The notes under the pieces were generated by a model. That model saw only the letters and a program-made list of their open reading frames with translations. It ran no database searches and had not been told where the DNA came from. The position numbers were made by a program, and so were the translations under genes. A stretch of DNA of 64,000 bases from Streptomyces laurentii (GTDB lineage: Bacteria; Actinomycetota; Actinomycetes; Streptomycetales; Streptomycetaceae): the NCBI GenBank assembly GCA_002355495.1, contig AP017424.1:2356001-2420000 (forward strand). Reading direction: 5' to 3'. This document shows positions 46,227-54,706 of this stretch, piece by piece (the stretch's first letter is position 1; every line of letters starts with the position of its first letter).

Positions 46227-47606
46227 TTACTTGTCCTCGGAGACCTCGGCGTCGCCGGTGACGGCCTCGACGGTCTCGGCGGCCTGGTCCTCGTCCTCGT
46301 CGGACAGGTCGACCACGTTGCCGTTGGTGTCGACGACCTTGGCGGCCTCGACGACGACCGCGAGGGCCTTGCCGCGGGCGACCTCGCCGACGAGCATCGG
46401 CACCTGGCCGCCCTGGACGACGGCCTGGGCGAACTGGTCGGGGGACATGCCGGAGGAGGCGGCGCGGCGCATGAGGTGCTCGGTGAGCTCCTCCTGCTCC
46501 ACGTTCAGCTTCTCCTGGTTGACCAGCTCGTCGAGCAGGAACTGGGTCTTGATGCCCTTGACCGCCTGCTCCTTGGTCTCGGCGTCGAACTCTTCCTCGG
46601 TCTTGCCCTGGAACTCCAGGTACTTCGCGAGGTCGAGGCCCATCTGGCCGAGCTGGTGGTGCTCCAGGTTGTGCTTGCGGGTGTTGATCTCCTCCTCGAG
46701 CAGCTTCTCGGGGACGGGGATCTCCGCCAGCTCCAGGAACTTCTCCAGGACGCGCTCCTGGGCCTGGGTGGCCTGGTCGAACTGCTTCATGTTCTCGAGG
46801 CGCTTGCGGCTGTCGGCCTTGAGCTCGTCGAGGGTGTCGAACTCCGACGCCATCTGCGCGAACTCGTCGTCCAGCTCCGGCAGCTCACGGGCGGCGACGG
46901 TGGTGACCTTGACGGTGACCTCGGCGTCCTTGCCCGCGGCGGAGCCGCCCTTCAGCTGCGAGGTGAAGGTGGCCTCGCCACCGGCCTCCAGGCCGGTCAC
47001 GGCCTCGTCGATGCCTTCGAGCAGCTCGCCCGAGCCGATGGTGTACGAGACACCGTCGGCGACACCGTCGGCCAGAACCTCGCCGTCGACCTTCGCCTCG
47101 AGGTCGATGGTGACGACGTCACCCTCGACCGCGGCGCGCTCGACCGGGTTGGTGGACGCGAAGCGGTCGCGCAGCTGCTCGACCGACTTCTCGATGTCCT
47201 CGTCGGTGACCTCGATGGCGTCGACCTCGACCTCGATGCCGGAGTAGTCCGGGATCTCGATGGTCGGGCGGATGTCGACCTCGGCGGTGAAGGCCAGCAG
47301 CTCGCCGTCCTTCAGCTCCGTGATGTCGATCTCGGGCTGGCCGAGCGGGTTCACCTCGGCCTCGTTGACCGCCTCGGTGTAGTACTTCGGAAGCGCGTCG
47401 TTGACGGCCTCCTCCAGCACGGCGCCGCGGCCGAACCGCTGGTCGATGACACGCGCGGGGATCTTGCCCTTGCGGAAGCCCTTGACCGTGACCTGCTGGT
47501 TGATCTTCTTGTACGCCGCGTCGAGGCTGTCCTTGAGCTCCTCGAAGGGCACCTCGACAGTGAGCCGAACCCGGGTCGGGTTCAGGGTCTCCACGGCGCT
47601 CTTCAC
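46227..47606 (-). CDS. tig: Trigger factor, ribosome-bound chaperone
   Basis: A 459-residue protein. The GTG at 47606 follows AAGGAGA and gives [20 protein letters not shown]. The ribosome-binding signature [12 protein letters not shown] lies near residues 43-54, an FKBP-type PPIase domain covers about 155-245, and a helical substrate-binding C-terminal domain follows, ending in an acidic tail (DLSDEDEDQ). It works at the ribosome exit tunnel, and the clp genes that often follow tig in bacteria are the next genes here. Confidence 0.97.
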   Translation of the reverse strand: MKSAVETLNPTRVRLTVEVPFEELKDSLDAAYKKINQQVTVKGFRKGKIPARVIDQRFGRGAVLEEAVNDALPKYYTEAVNEAEVNPLGQPEIDITELKDGELLAFTAEVDIRPTIEIPDYSGIEVEVDAIEVTDEDIEKSVEQLRDRFASTNPVERAAVEGDVVTIDLEAKVDGEVLADGVADGVSYTIGSGELLEGIDEAVTGLEAGGEATFTSQLKGGSAAGKDAEVTVKVTTVAARELPELDDEFAQMASEFDTLDELKADSRKRLENMKQFDQATQAQERVLEKFLELAEIPVPEKLLEEEINTRKHNLEHHQLGQMGLDLAKYLEFQGKTEEEFDAETKEQAVKGIKTQFLLDELVNQEKLNVEQEELTEHLMRRAASSGMSPDQFAQAVVQGGQVPMLVGEVARGKALAVVVEAAKVVDTNGNVVDLSDEDEDQAAETVEAVTGDAEVSEDK

Positions 47607-47752
47607 GGTTCGGTCTCCTTGGTGGCTGATTCCTGGTTTCCGGCGGTCCCACCGAGGTGGTTCCGGCCGATCGGCCCGGTCCAGAGAGACACACGGGCAC
47701 GCAGCTTGCATAGTAACCGCAAGCGACGGGCGCCCCACAATGTGATCTTGGC

Positions 47753-47829
47753 TGGTCGGGGTGGCGGGATTTGAACCCACGGCCTTCCGCTCCCAAAGCG
47801 GACGCGCTACCAAGCTGCGCCACACCCCG
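47753..47829 (-). tRNA. tRNA-Pro (anticodon TGG)
   Basis: The 5' end CGGGGTG pairs with 3' CACCCCG. The D-arm contains AGCTTGGTAGC, the anticodon stem-loop is TCCGC-TTTGGGA-GCGGA (anticodon TGG), and the T-arm contains GGTTCAAATCC. The discriminator A is followed by an encoded CCA (47753-47755). It lies upstream of tig on the same strand. Confidence 0.95.
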
Positions 47830-47963
47830 TCGGTGCGACACGTAGGGTACATGGACGAGAACGGTGCGACGTCCTCACTTTTCGAGGCGTGTGCGGGGAC
47901 CCTCCGGAACCCGCTACGATGGCGTCCGTGCCGCGGCCCAGCCGGCGGCACACCGTTGTACTT

Positions 47964-48034
47964 GCGGGCGTAGCTCAATGGTAGAGCCCTAGTCTTCCAA
48001 ACTAGCTACGCGGGTTCGATTCCCGTCGCCCGCT
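47964..48034 (+). tRNA. tRNA-Gly (anticodon TCC)
   Basis: Acceptor GCGGGCG pairs with CGCCCGC. The D-arm is GCTCAATGGTAGAGC, the anticodon loop CTTCCAA (anticodon TCC), and the T-arm GGGTTCGATTCCC. No CCA is encoded, unlike the neighbouring Pro tRNA. Confidence 0.95.
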
Positions 48035-48202
48035 CTGATCGGCCGAAGGCCCCGTGGACATGGTCCGCGGGGCCTTCGCCGTATGCGCGTACACGGGTGC
48101 GGGGACGCGGAGTTGCCGGAGTGCGGGGTCACGCGCCGGGCCGTGCGCGTCGCCGCGGCCCGGGCCTCCCTCTCCACGTCGCGGGCGCCGGCCCGCCGCC
48201 GC

Positions 48203-48397
48203 TCAGAACTTGATGGCGCTGATCGAGGCCGATATCGAGTTCAGGAAGCGCTGGATGTCGTCGGACATGCCGGTGAAGGCGAGGAAGAAGCCGAAGAGCA
48301 CGGCGACGAGGGCAGGGCCCGGTTTGAGGCTCTTGCCGCGGATCAGGACCACCAGGATGATCGCCAGCAGCAGCACCACGGACAGTGAAACGGCCAT
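48203..48397 (-). CDS. Small two-helix membrane protein, unknown
   Basis: A 64-residue protein. It has a helix at about 2-20 (VSLSVVLLLAIILVVLI), a short basic loop (RGKSLKPG), a second helix at about 28-44 and an amphipathic end (DDIQRFLNSISASISAIKF). No family is recognised, though small proteins like this are common in Streptomyces. It stands alone on the minus strand between the Gly tRNA and the HD protein gene. Confidence 0.7.
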   Translation of the reverse strand: MAVSLSVVLLLAIILVVLIRGKSLKPGPALVAVLFGFFLAFTGMSDDIQRFLNSISASISAIKF

Positions 48398-48570
48398 TAC
48401 TGATCACACCTTCGGTCGGTCCCGCGTTACCGCCGGGAGCGCCCGTCACACAGGCCCCCCGTCGCATCCATCGTGCCATCAACTGTCTGCCCACACCCGA
48501 TGGGTGACGAATCGTCGGGAGGGAAATCAGGCCAACGTGACGTATTTCATGTCGCCTGTCTCGTCGCCAT

Positions 48571-49065
48571 TCATGTCACGTTCCCGTCGGTGCGCAAGGG
48601 CCCGCAGAGCCCCAACAGGGCCCGCATCCGGGCGTATTTGGCCGTGAGCCGGTCCCGGGTCGCCGGGTCGAGGACGGCGAGGCGGGCCGGGTCGGCGTTG
48701 TGCGCCAGGTCGGCCTCCTTCACGAGCAGGGCGCCCGGGGTGGCGAGGATCCGCCGGGCGTACGCCTCCGGTTCCTCGCCGGGCCGCTTGGTGAGGGCCA
48801 GGACCATCGCCTTGACGGGCTCGGGCAGCGCGGCCGCCGCGAGCCCTGCCTCGGACAGGGCGTCGTCCTCGACGGAGTCGTGCAGCCACCCGGCCGCGAT
48901 CTGCTCCGTACTCCCGCCCCGCGCGCGTACCCCCTCGGCGACGGCCCGCAGATGCTCCGCGTAGGGCCGGCCCGCCTTGTCGGTCTGTCCGGCGTGCGCG
49001 GCGACGGCGAGCGCTTCTGTCTCGGCGAGGGTGAGGTACGGGCCCGGGCCCGGGGCTGTGGTCAT
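48571..49065 (-). CDS. HD-domain hydrolase, RSH/MESH1-like
   Basis: A 164-residue protein. It resembles the (p)ppGpp hydrolase domain of Rel/SpoT: HAGQTDKAGRPYAEHL (His24, His38; RSH has HxGQ.RKSGEPY..H), WLHDSVEDD (His62-Asp63, Glu66-Asp67) and KEADLAHN, where Asp119 and Asn123 keep the Asp-x3-Asn spacing of RSH enzymes. No synthetase or TGS domain is present. A small alarmone hydrolase is a reasonable guess; a hydrolase for another phosphoester is the alternative. It lies 10 bp downstream of the ABC permease gene in the same direction. Confidence 0.8.
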   Translation of the reverse strand: MTTAPGPGPYLTLAETEALAVAAHAGQTDKAGRPYAEHLRAVAEGVRARGGSTEQIAAGWLHDSVEDDALSEAGLAAAALPEPVKAMVLALTKRPGEEPEAYARRILATPGALLVKEADLAHNADPARLAVLDPATRDRLTAKYARMRALLGLCGPLRTDGNVT

Positions 49066-49075
49066 GCGGGCCAGG

Positions 49076-51526
49076 CTACGGACGGGGCGCGCGCAGTGCC
49101 GCCCGGGCCGGGAGGGCGGTCGCGGCGAGGCCGAGGGCGACGATCGCGGCGGCGAACGAGCCGTAGACGAGCGGCGGGATGTACGGCCCCTCCCCCGTCA
49201 GGGCGCGGGTCATGGGGACGAGTGTGGCCAGGGCGATCAGGCTGCCCAGGGCGGTGCCCGCGAGGGTGACGAGCAGGGACTCCCAGCGGATCATGCGCAG
49301 CACCTGGCGGCGGGTGGTGCCGACGAGGCGGAGGGTGTGCAGTTCGCGGCGGCGGTCGAGGACGGTCATCACCAGGGTGTTCGCGGCGGCGATGGCCGCG
49401 AATCCGCCGAGGACGGCGGCCATCGTGGTGTTGGCCCAGGCGTTGAGCTCCCGGTCCCGGTCGCGCGCGGCGGCCCGGCCGGCGGCGTCGGTGACGGTGA
49501 CCTTCCCGAGGGCGGCGAGGTCGGCGGCGCGGCCGCCGCGGACCAGCAGTTCGTCGGCGTACGGGCTGGAGACGTGCCCGGCCAGGTCGGCGGCGGGCAG
49601 GGTGACCTCGGACAGGCCGAGGCCGCGGCCGTAGGTGGCGACGACCCGCGGAGTGGCCCGGGTGCCGTCGGGCAGCCGCAGGGCGAAGCGTTCGCCGGTA
49701 CGGACGCCGGCCGTGTCGGCGAGGTTCGCGTCGAGGGCGACGGTGCCGGGGCCGAGGTCGGCGAGCGAGCCGGTGCGGACGTCGAGGTCGAGCACCGGGG
49801 TGGGGTCGGCCGAGACTCCCTGCGCGGCGACGGGGAAGAAGCCCATGGTGTCGTCGGGGACGAGGACGCCGGTGCGCTGCACGGTCACGGCGGCGGTGAC
49901 GCCGGGGACGCGGGCGGCGCGGCGGGCGGTGCCATCGGGCAGCGGTCCGGCCGGAGCGGTGACGACGTGGTCGGCGACGACGCCGTCGCGCTGCTGGTGC
50001 CGCGTGGCCCGCTCGGTGCTGGTCTGGAGGAAGACCAGGGTGGAGGTGAAGGCCAGGGCGAGCACGATGGGGGTGAGGGCGGAGGCGAGCCGGCGGGCGT
50101 TCGTACGGGAGTTGGCGGCGGCGAGGTGGCCGGAGGCACCGGAGCGGCCCAGCGGCAGGCCGAGCAGGGTGGCGCAGATCCGGGCGATCCACGGGCCGAG
50201 CAGGGCGACGGCCAGCATGAACAGCATGACGACGCCGAGGGCCGCGTTGGCGGCGTCCATGCCGGACTGGGTGGTGGCGACCCCGCTGAGGGCCAGACCG
50301 CCGGCCACGGCCACCAGGCCGAACACGGTACGGACGCGTCCGGCGCCGGAGCGTTCGGTCTGCGCCTCGGCGAGCGCGCTGCCGGGCGCGATGCGGGAGG
50401 GTCGGCGGGCGGCGGTCAGACCGGCGAGCAGCGCGGTGAGGACGACCGCGGCGACGGCCGCGAGGAACGGCAGCGGGCCGGTGTCGAGCCCGATGCCGTC
50501 GGCGATCGCGCCCCTCTCCTGGAGTTCTCCGAACCACCAGTGGGCGAGGGCGAGGCCGGGCAGGCAGCCGAGGGCGCCGGCGAGCGGGGCGAGCAGCAGG
50601 GACTCGGTGGCGATCGAGCGGCGCAGCTGGCGCGGGGTGGCGCCGATGGCCCGCAGCAGGGCGAACTCGCGGGAGCGCTGGCCTACGGAGAGGGCGACGG
50701 TGCCGGCGGCGGTGAAGACGGCGACCAGGGTGGCGGTGCCGCCGAAGGAGCCGCCGAGTCCGGTGAGGAGCTCTCGGGTGGCGGACAGCCCGGCGTCTTC
50801 GGCGAGGCTGCGGTCGTCGCCGGTGTGGACCAGGGCCTTGCCGCGCAGGGCGTCGCCGAGGCGGGCGGCGAGGGCGGCGGGGTCGGTGCCGGCCTCGGGC
50901 AGGACGGCGATGGCGTCCACGGTGCGGGGGTGGCCGGACAGGGCGAGCGCCTGGGCGTCGGAGAACCAGACGCCGGGGGTGTCGGTGGTGCCCGAGACGG
51001 TGAAGGTACGCGGGCCGGCCGGGGTGTCGAGGGTGAGGCGCTCTCCGGTCCGGGCCAGGCCCGCGCCGACGACGGCCTCGTCCGGGCCCGGGGCGCTGCC
51101 GGAGGTCGTACGGACACCGGTGAAGGCGGTGGAGCCCCAGCCGGTGGCGGCGAGCGGCACGCCGGAGTCCTCGGCGCCGGCCCGGACCGGGTAGCCGACG
51201 TCGCCGATGGCGCGGGCGGCGCCGGGGGTGCCGGCGGCGGCACGGACCAGGGAGGCGTCGAGGCGGGCCCGGTCGGGCACGGCGGTGGACTCGGTCTCGG
51301 GCTCGGGGCCGCGGTGGACGACGGTGTGCACCTGCTGGTCGGCGGCGACGACCACGGGGGCGCCGGCGTAGCGGGTGGGCGGGACGGAGGCGGTCAGGCC
51401 GGTCTGGAGCAGCAGTCCGCAGCCGGAGACGACGGCGGCGGCGAGCAGCAGGGCGACGAAGGTGCCGACGAAGGACGACGGCTTGAAGCGGACCGCCGCG
51501 CGGGCGAGACCGTTGGCGCGGAGCAT
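49076..51526 (-). CDS. FtsX/MacB-type ABC transporter permease
   Basis: An 816-residue protein. An N-terminal helix (about 20-42) is followed by a large extracytoplasmic domain (about 45-270), then helices near 275-420, a second extracytoplasmic domain (about 490-650), and the C-terminal FtsX helices (about 690-815). The duplicated arrangement is that of the 8-10-helix FtsX-like permeases used for lipoprotein, antibiotic or peptide export. ATG at 51526, overlapping the ATPase stop by one base (TGATG). It is the partner of the ATPase just upstream; the substrate is unknown. Confidence 0.9.
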   Translation of the reverse strand: MLRANGLARAAVRFKPSSFVGTFVALLLAAAVVSGCGLLLQTGLTASVPPTRYAGAPVVVAADQQVHTVVHRGPEPETESTAVPDRARLDASLVRAAAGTPGAARAIGDVGYPVRAGAEDSGVPLAATGWGSTAFTGVRTTSGSAPGPDEAVVGAGLARTGERLTLDTPAGPRTFTVSGTTDTPGVWFSDAQALALSGHPRTVDAIAVLPEAGTDPAALAARLGDALRGKALVHTGDDRSLAEDAGLSATRELLTGLGGSFGGTATLVAVFTAAGTVALSVGQRSREFALLRAIGATPRQLRRSIATESLLLAPLAGALGCLPGLALAHWWFGELQERGAIADGIGLDTGPLPFLAAVAAVVLTALLAGLTAARRPSRIAPGSALAEAQTERSGAGRVRTVFGLVAVAGGLALSGVATTQSGMDAANAALGVVMLFMLAVALLGPWIARICATLLGLPLGRSGASGHLAAANSRTNARRLASALTPIVLALAFTSTLVFLQTSTERATRHQQRDGVVADHVVTAPAGPLPDGTARRAARVPGVTAAVTVQRTGVLVPDDTMGFFPVAAQGVSADPTPVLDLDVRTGSLADLGPGTVALDANLADTAGVRTGERFALRLPDGTRATPRVVATYGRGLGLSEVTLPAADLAGHVSSPYADELLVRGGRAADLAALGKVTVTDAAGRAAARDRDRELNAWANTTMAAVLGGFAAIAAANTLVMTVLDRRRELHTLRLVGTTRRQVLRMIRWESLLVTLAGTALGSLIALATLVPMTRALTGEGPYIPPLVYGSFAAAIVALGLAATALPARAALRAPRP

Positions 51527-52302
51527 CAGGCGACCGCCCCGGCGTACTGCCCGGCGTGCCCGGCGGCGGGGGCGGCGAGCTGCGTCATCCGGGCGCCGAT
51601 GGCGGCGGGGGTGCTGCGCGGGAGGGTGGCCACGAGCCGGCCGTCCGCCAGGAAGACCACCCGGTCGGCGTAGCCGGCGGCGACAGGGTCGTGGGTGACC
51701 ATGACGACGGTGGCGCCGAGCTGGTCGACGGCGTCGCGCAGCAGGGTCAGCACCTCGGCGGCGGTGGTGGTGTCGAGGGCGCCGGTCGGCTCGTCGCCGA
51801 AGATCACGTCGGGCCGGGTGACCAGGGCCCGGGCGATGGCCACCCGCTGCTGCTGGCCGCCGGACAGCTCGCCGGGGCGGCGGGCGCCCTTGTCACCGAG
51901 GCCGACCCGGCCGAGGACCTCGGCGGCGCGCCGCCGGTCGGGGCGGTGTCCGGCGAGCCGCAGCGGCAGCAGGACGTTCTGCTCGACGGTGAGCGAGGGC
52001 AGCAGGTTGAACGCCTGGAAGACGAAGCCGAGGCGGCTTCGGCGCAGCTCGGTGAGCCGGTTCTCGCCGAGGCCGGTGATCTCGGTGCCGCCGAGCCGGA
52101 TGGATCCGGCGGTGGGGCGGTCGAGTCCGGCGGCGCACTGGAGGAAGGTCGACTTGCCGGATCCGGACGGTCCCATGACGGCGGTGAAGCTGCCGTGCGG
52201 GAGGCTGAGGTCGATGCCGCGCAGGGCGTGGACGGCGCGGTCGCCCTTGCCGTACTGGCGTCGCACTCCGATGAGTTCGACGGCTGCCGTGTCGGGGCCC
52301 AT
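51526..52302 (-). CDS. ABC transporter ATP-binding protein (MacB/LolD class)
   Basis: A 258-residue ATPase. Walker A GPSGSGKST lies near 44-52, the signature is LSGGQQQRVAIARAL, Walker B is VIFGDEPTGALD, and the H-loop is MVTHDP. The VFQAFNLLPSLTVEQNV motif marks the LolD/MacB group, which pairs with FtsX permeases. The start ATG at 52302 follows GGAGG. An 11-bp palindrome spans 52311-52344 just upstream and overlaps the ribosome-binding region, so the pair may be repressed. No regulator gene is adjacent. Confidence 0.94.
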   Translation of the reverse strand: MGPDTAAVELIGVRRQYGKGDRAVHALRGIDLSLPHGSFTAVMGPSGSGKSTFLQCAAGLDRPTAGSIRLGGTEITGLGENRLTELRRSRLGFVFQAFNLLPSLTVEQNVLLPLRLAGHRPDRRRAAEVLGRVGLGDKGARRPGELSGGQQQRVAIARALVTRPDVIFGDEPTGALDTTTAAEVLTLLRDAVDQLGATVVMVTHDPVAAGYADRVVFLADGRLVATLPRSTPAAIGARMTQLAAPAAGHAGQYAGAVA

Positions 52303-52310
52303 ACATTCCT

Positions 52311-52344
52311 CCGTACGTTCGTGTTCGTCCTCTCGAACGTACGG
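52311..52344 (-). promoter_or_regulatory. Palindromic operator upstream of the ABC transporter
   Basis: Arms CCGTACGTTCG (52311-52321) and CGAACGTACGG (52334-52344) are perfect 11-bp complements with a 12-base spacer. It lies 9-42 bp before the ATPase start and includes the Shine-Dalgarno region, where a repressor could block expression. Confidence 0.6.
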
Positions 52345-52428
52345 ATAAGGGCAGGTCAGGGACCATCACGCAGGCCGGTGGAACGGTGGTGGGGAAATCC
52401 CCACCCCGGCCGGGTACGCGGTGGTGGT

Positions 52429-53574
52429 TCAGCCCTTGCGGCTGATGAGGAGGAGTGCGCGGTCGTCGTTGACGTCCTTGGCGCAGGCCTCGATGAGGTG
52501 CCAGGCGGCGCCCTCGAAGCCGCCGGGGACGTGCCGGTCGGCCTCGCCGGTGAGCCGGTCGATGCCTTCGGCGATGTCGCGTTCGGCGCTCTCGACGAGG
52601 CCGTCGGTGAAGAGCATGAGGACGTCGCCGGGGCGCAGGGAGCCCTTGACCGGGTGGAACTCGGCGCCGTCGTAGACGCCGAGCAGCGGCCCGTCCGCGG
52701 ACTTCTCCTCCCAGCTGCCGCGGCCCGCGTGGAGCTGGAGGGCGGGCAGGTGGCCGGCGGAGAAGAGTTCGTAGTCGCCGGAGTCCAGGTCGAGGACGAG
52801 GTGGATGGAGGTGGCGAAGCCCTCGTCCCAGTCCTGGCGCAGCAGATAGCCGTTGGCGGCGGGCAGGAAGGCGTGCGGGGGCAGCGAGCCGACGAGGCCG
52901 CCGAACGCGCCGGAGAGCAGCAGGGCGCGGGAGCCCGCGTCCATGCCCTTGCCGGAGACGTCGGTGAGGACGACTTCGAGGGTGCGGCCGCCGTGGGTGC
53001 GGGCGGCGACGACGAAGTCGCCGGAGAAGGACTGGCCGCCGGCCGGGCGCAGCGCCATCTCGCGGTGCCAGCCGCTGGGCAGGCGGGGCAGCGCGCTCTG
53101 GACCCGGATGCGTTCGCGCAGGTCGAAGAGCATGGTGCCGCCGCGTCTCCAGGGCACGCCGACGCGGGCCCGGAACTGCGCGACGAGCAGGCCGGTGAGC
53201 CCGCAGGCGGCGACGATCAGGACGATGCCCGGGGTGACCCGGGCCGGCCCTTGTGTATAGGGGCCGAGGACGACGGACTCGACGATGAGCGCGGCGGCGG
53301 CCGTCGCGTACAGGCCGAGCAGGCTGGCGGGGCGCAGGATCAGTCCGCCGGCCACGATCGGCAGCACGAGGGCGGCCGGCGAGACCCAGACCGGGGCGAG
53401 GAGCGTGCCCCAGGCGATGGCGGGGATGGTGAGGAGGAGGCCCGCGAGGGCGATCCGGTCGGAGCCGTCGCCGCGGAAGTAGTCGACCCCGGACCGGCGC
53501 AGGCCGACGCGGACCCGGCGGGCGCTCCTGCGCAACCGGGCCGCGTATACGGGCATCGCTCCACGACGTGTCAT
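52429..53574 (-). CDS. SpoIIE-type PP2C serine/threonine phosphatase, membrane-bound
   Basis: About 381 residues from the ATG at 53574 (ATG at 53556 possible, close to GGAG). The N-terminus is basic, then three or four membrane helices cover about 40-135. A SpoIIE/PPM phosphatase domain fills about 160-380 with FSGDFV, LTDVSGKGMDAG (metal Asp/Gly) and FTDGLVES. Such phosphatases act on anti-sigma-factor antagonists in Streptomyces. No kinase or antagonist gene is adjacent, and its sensor part is only the membrane segment. Confidence 0.9.
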   Translation of the reverse strand: MTRRGAMPVYAARLRRSARRVRVGLRRSGVDYFRGDGSDRIALAGLLLTIPAIAWGTLLAPVWVSPAALVLPIVAGGLILRPASLLGLYATAAAALIVESVVLGPYTQGPARVTPGIVLIVAACGLTGLLVAQFRARVGVPWRRGGTMLFDLRERIRVQSALPRLPSGWHREMALRPAGGQSFSGDFVVAARTHGGRTLEVVLTDVSGKGMDAGSRALLLSGAFGGLVGSLPPHAFLPAANGYLLRQDWDEGFATSIHLVLDLDSGDYELFSAGHLPALQLHAGRGSWEEKSADGPLLGVYDGAEFHPVKGSLRPGDVLMLFTDGLVESAERDIAEGIDRLTGEADRHVPGGFEGAAWHLIEACAKDVNDDRALLLISRKG

Positions 53575-54106
53575 TGAGCTGGACCTTATCCACCCGATCG
53601 GAGCTCGTGCAGGGGGACCCGGCTGACATTGCATTCGAAATGGGATGGCCGGAATCGTGGATCGGAGACGCCGGTGGCATATGACACGTGCACGTATACG
53701 GCGGCACCAGCCGGAAGAGGGCGCTGGTACGGCGTGGGGCGGCGCGGCTCCGGCGGGCTCCGGGTCCGTGCCACGTGTCCGGGCCCTGGCGGGAATTGAC
53801 CGGAGCCGAACCGCCTCGCACCACCGGTGACACGCCCTGACGGGCGGGTCCGGCCCGCCGTGACGGCCGTGCGACGGGGCTGTCACGGCCGGTGACGCCG
53901 GTCGCGGGGTCCGGCGGCGGGGTCGCGGGACCCGCGCACGGCGCCATCAGGCCGAAGTGGGACTTCGCGGATGCGAACAATTGATGTTGGCGTACACCTG
54001 CCGCGGCTCGCCGGAGGGGCCGGATACGCCGCCGACGCGCCACCGGCACGCCACCGGCCGCGGCGAGCCCCGGAGGGCTGCCGCGGCCGGGTACGCCGTC
54101 GGACGG
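53575..54106. other. 532-bp gap without convincing gene
   Basis: It lies between the phosphatase gene and the small secreted protein gene, and short ORFs here have shadow-like composition. I see a 6-bp hairpin with 3-base loop (53953-53967) and a 9-bp inverted pair GGCTCGCCG/CGGCGAGCC (about 54004-54012 and 54061-54069) that could end the upstream transcript. No promoter is convincing. Confidence 0.5.
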
Positions 54107-54454
54107 TCAGACGAGAGCCAGCCGTCCCTGGGCGGTCGTCTGTCCCTTGAACGTGTACGTGAAGGGCGTCCGCGTGCCGGAGCCGCACGCCTTCGGGGCC
54201 TGGTAGGCGTTGCCGGAGCTGATCCGGACCACGGCGCACTTGCCGTCCGCGCGGGTGTCCTCGACCCAGCCCTTCATCGTCATCGCTCCCTTCCCGCAGG
54301 TCAGGGTCCAGCCGGCGACGGCCCCGTCGATCTTGGGATCCTGCCGGTCCCCACAGCCGCCGGCGCTCGCCGGGCCCGCGGTGGCGACGAGGAGACCACC
54401 GGCGAGGAGTGCGGCCGAGACGACGGACGTGAGGGTCTTGCGGACAGCGGACAT
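54107..54454 (-). CDS. Small secreted protein with four cysteines
   Basis: A 115-residue protein. The ATG at 54454 follows GAAGGGGGC. A signal peptide is clear (SAVRKTLTSVVSAALLAGG, cleavage near AGPASAGG). The mature part of about 85 residues has Cys in GGCGDRQ, TLTCGKG, DGKCAVV and PKACGSG, so two disulfides are likely. It ends QGRLALV. No family is recognised. An 11-bp motif, GCATCGATGCA, lies 178 bp upstream and recurs upstream of the next gene, which encodes an HTH protein. Confidence 0.75.
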   Translation of the reverse strand: MSAVRKTLTSVVSAALLAGGLLVATAGPASAGGCGDRQDPKIDGAVAGWTLTCGKGAMTMKGWVEDTRADGKCAVVRISSGNAYQAPKACGSGTRTPFTYTFKGQTTAQGRLALV

Positions 54455-54631
54455 GAGTGCCCCCTTCGGGCGGATGTGCCGGGTGTGACGGATGTACGGA
54501 CGGAGAAGCGAACCGGAACACGCCCCCGGGGAAAGAGCCCGCCGCGAGGGCGGGACGTGGGGAGCCGGCCGCCCTCCCAGCATGGCCCGGCCGACGGGCC
54601 CGGAAAGCCGGTGCGGACCGTCCGTTCATGC

Positions 54632-54642
54632 GCATCGATGCA
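54632..54642. promoter_or_regulatory. GCATCGATGCA palindrome, copy 1
   Basis: A palindromic 11-mer, AT-rich for this genome, upstream of the small secreted protein gene and just past the HTH gene stop. The same 11-mer occurs at 55851-55861, upstream of the HTH gene. It is a candidate binding site. Confidence 0.45.
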
Positions 54643-54706
54643 CCGCCGCCGGCATGGCCCTGAGCTGGGGTCATGCCCTCATGCGGCACCGGGGGGCCGC
54701 GGGCCG

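Noticed and set aside
53586..53830. Short ORFs in the gap upstream of the phosphatase gene
   Set aside because: No ribosome-binding site, no conserved motif, and Arg/Pro-rich composition typical of random high-GC frames.
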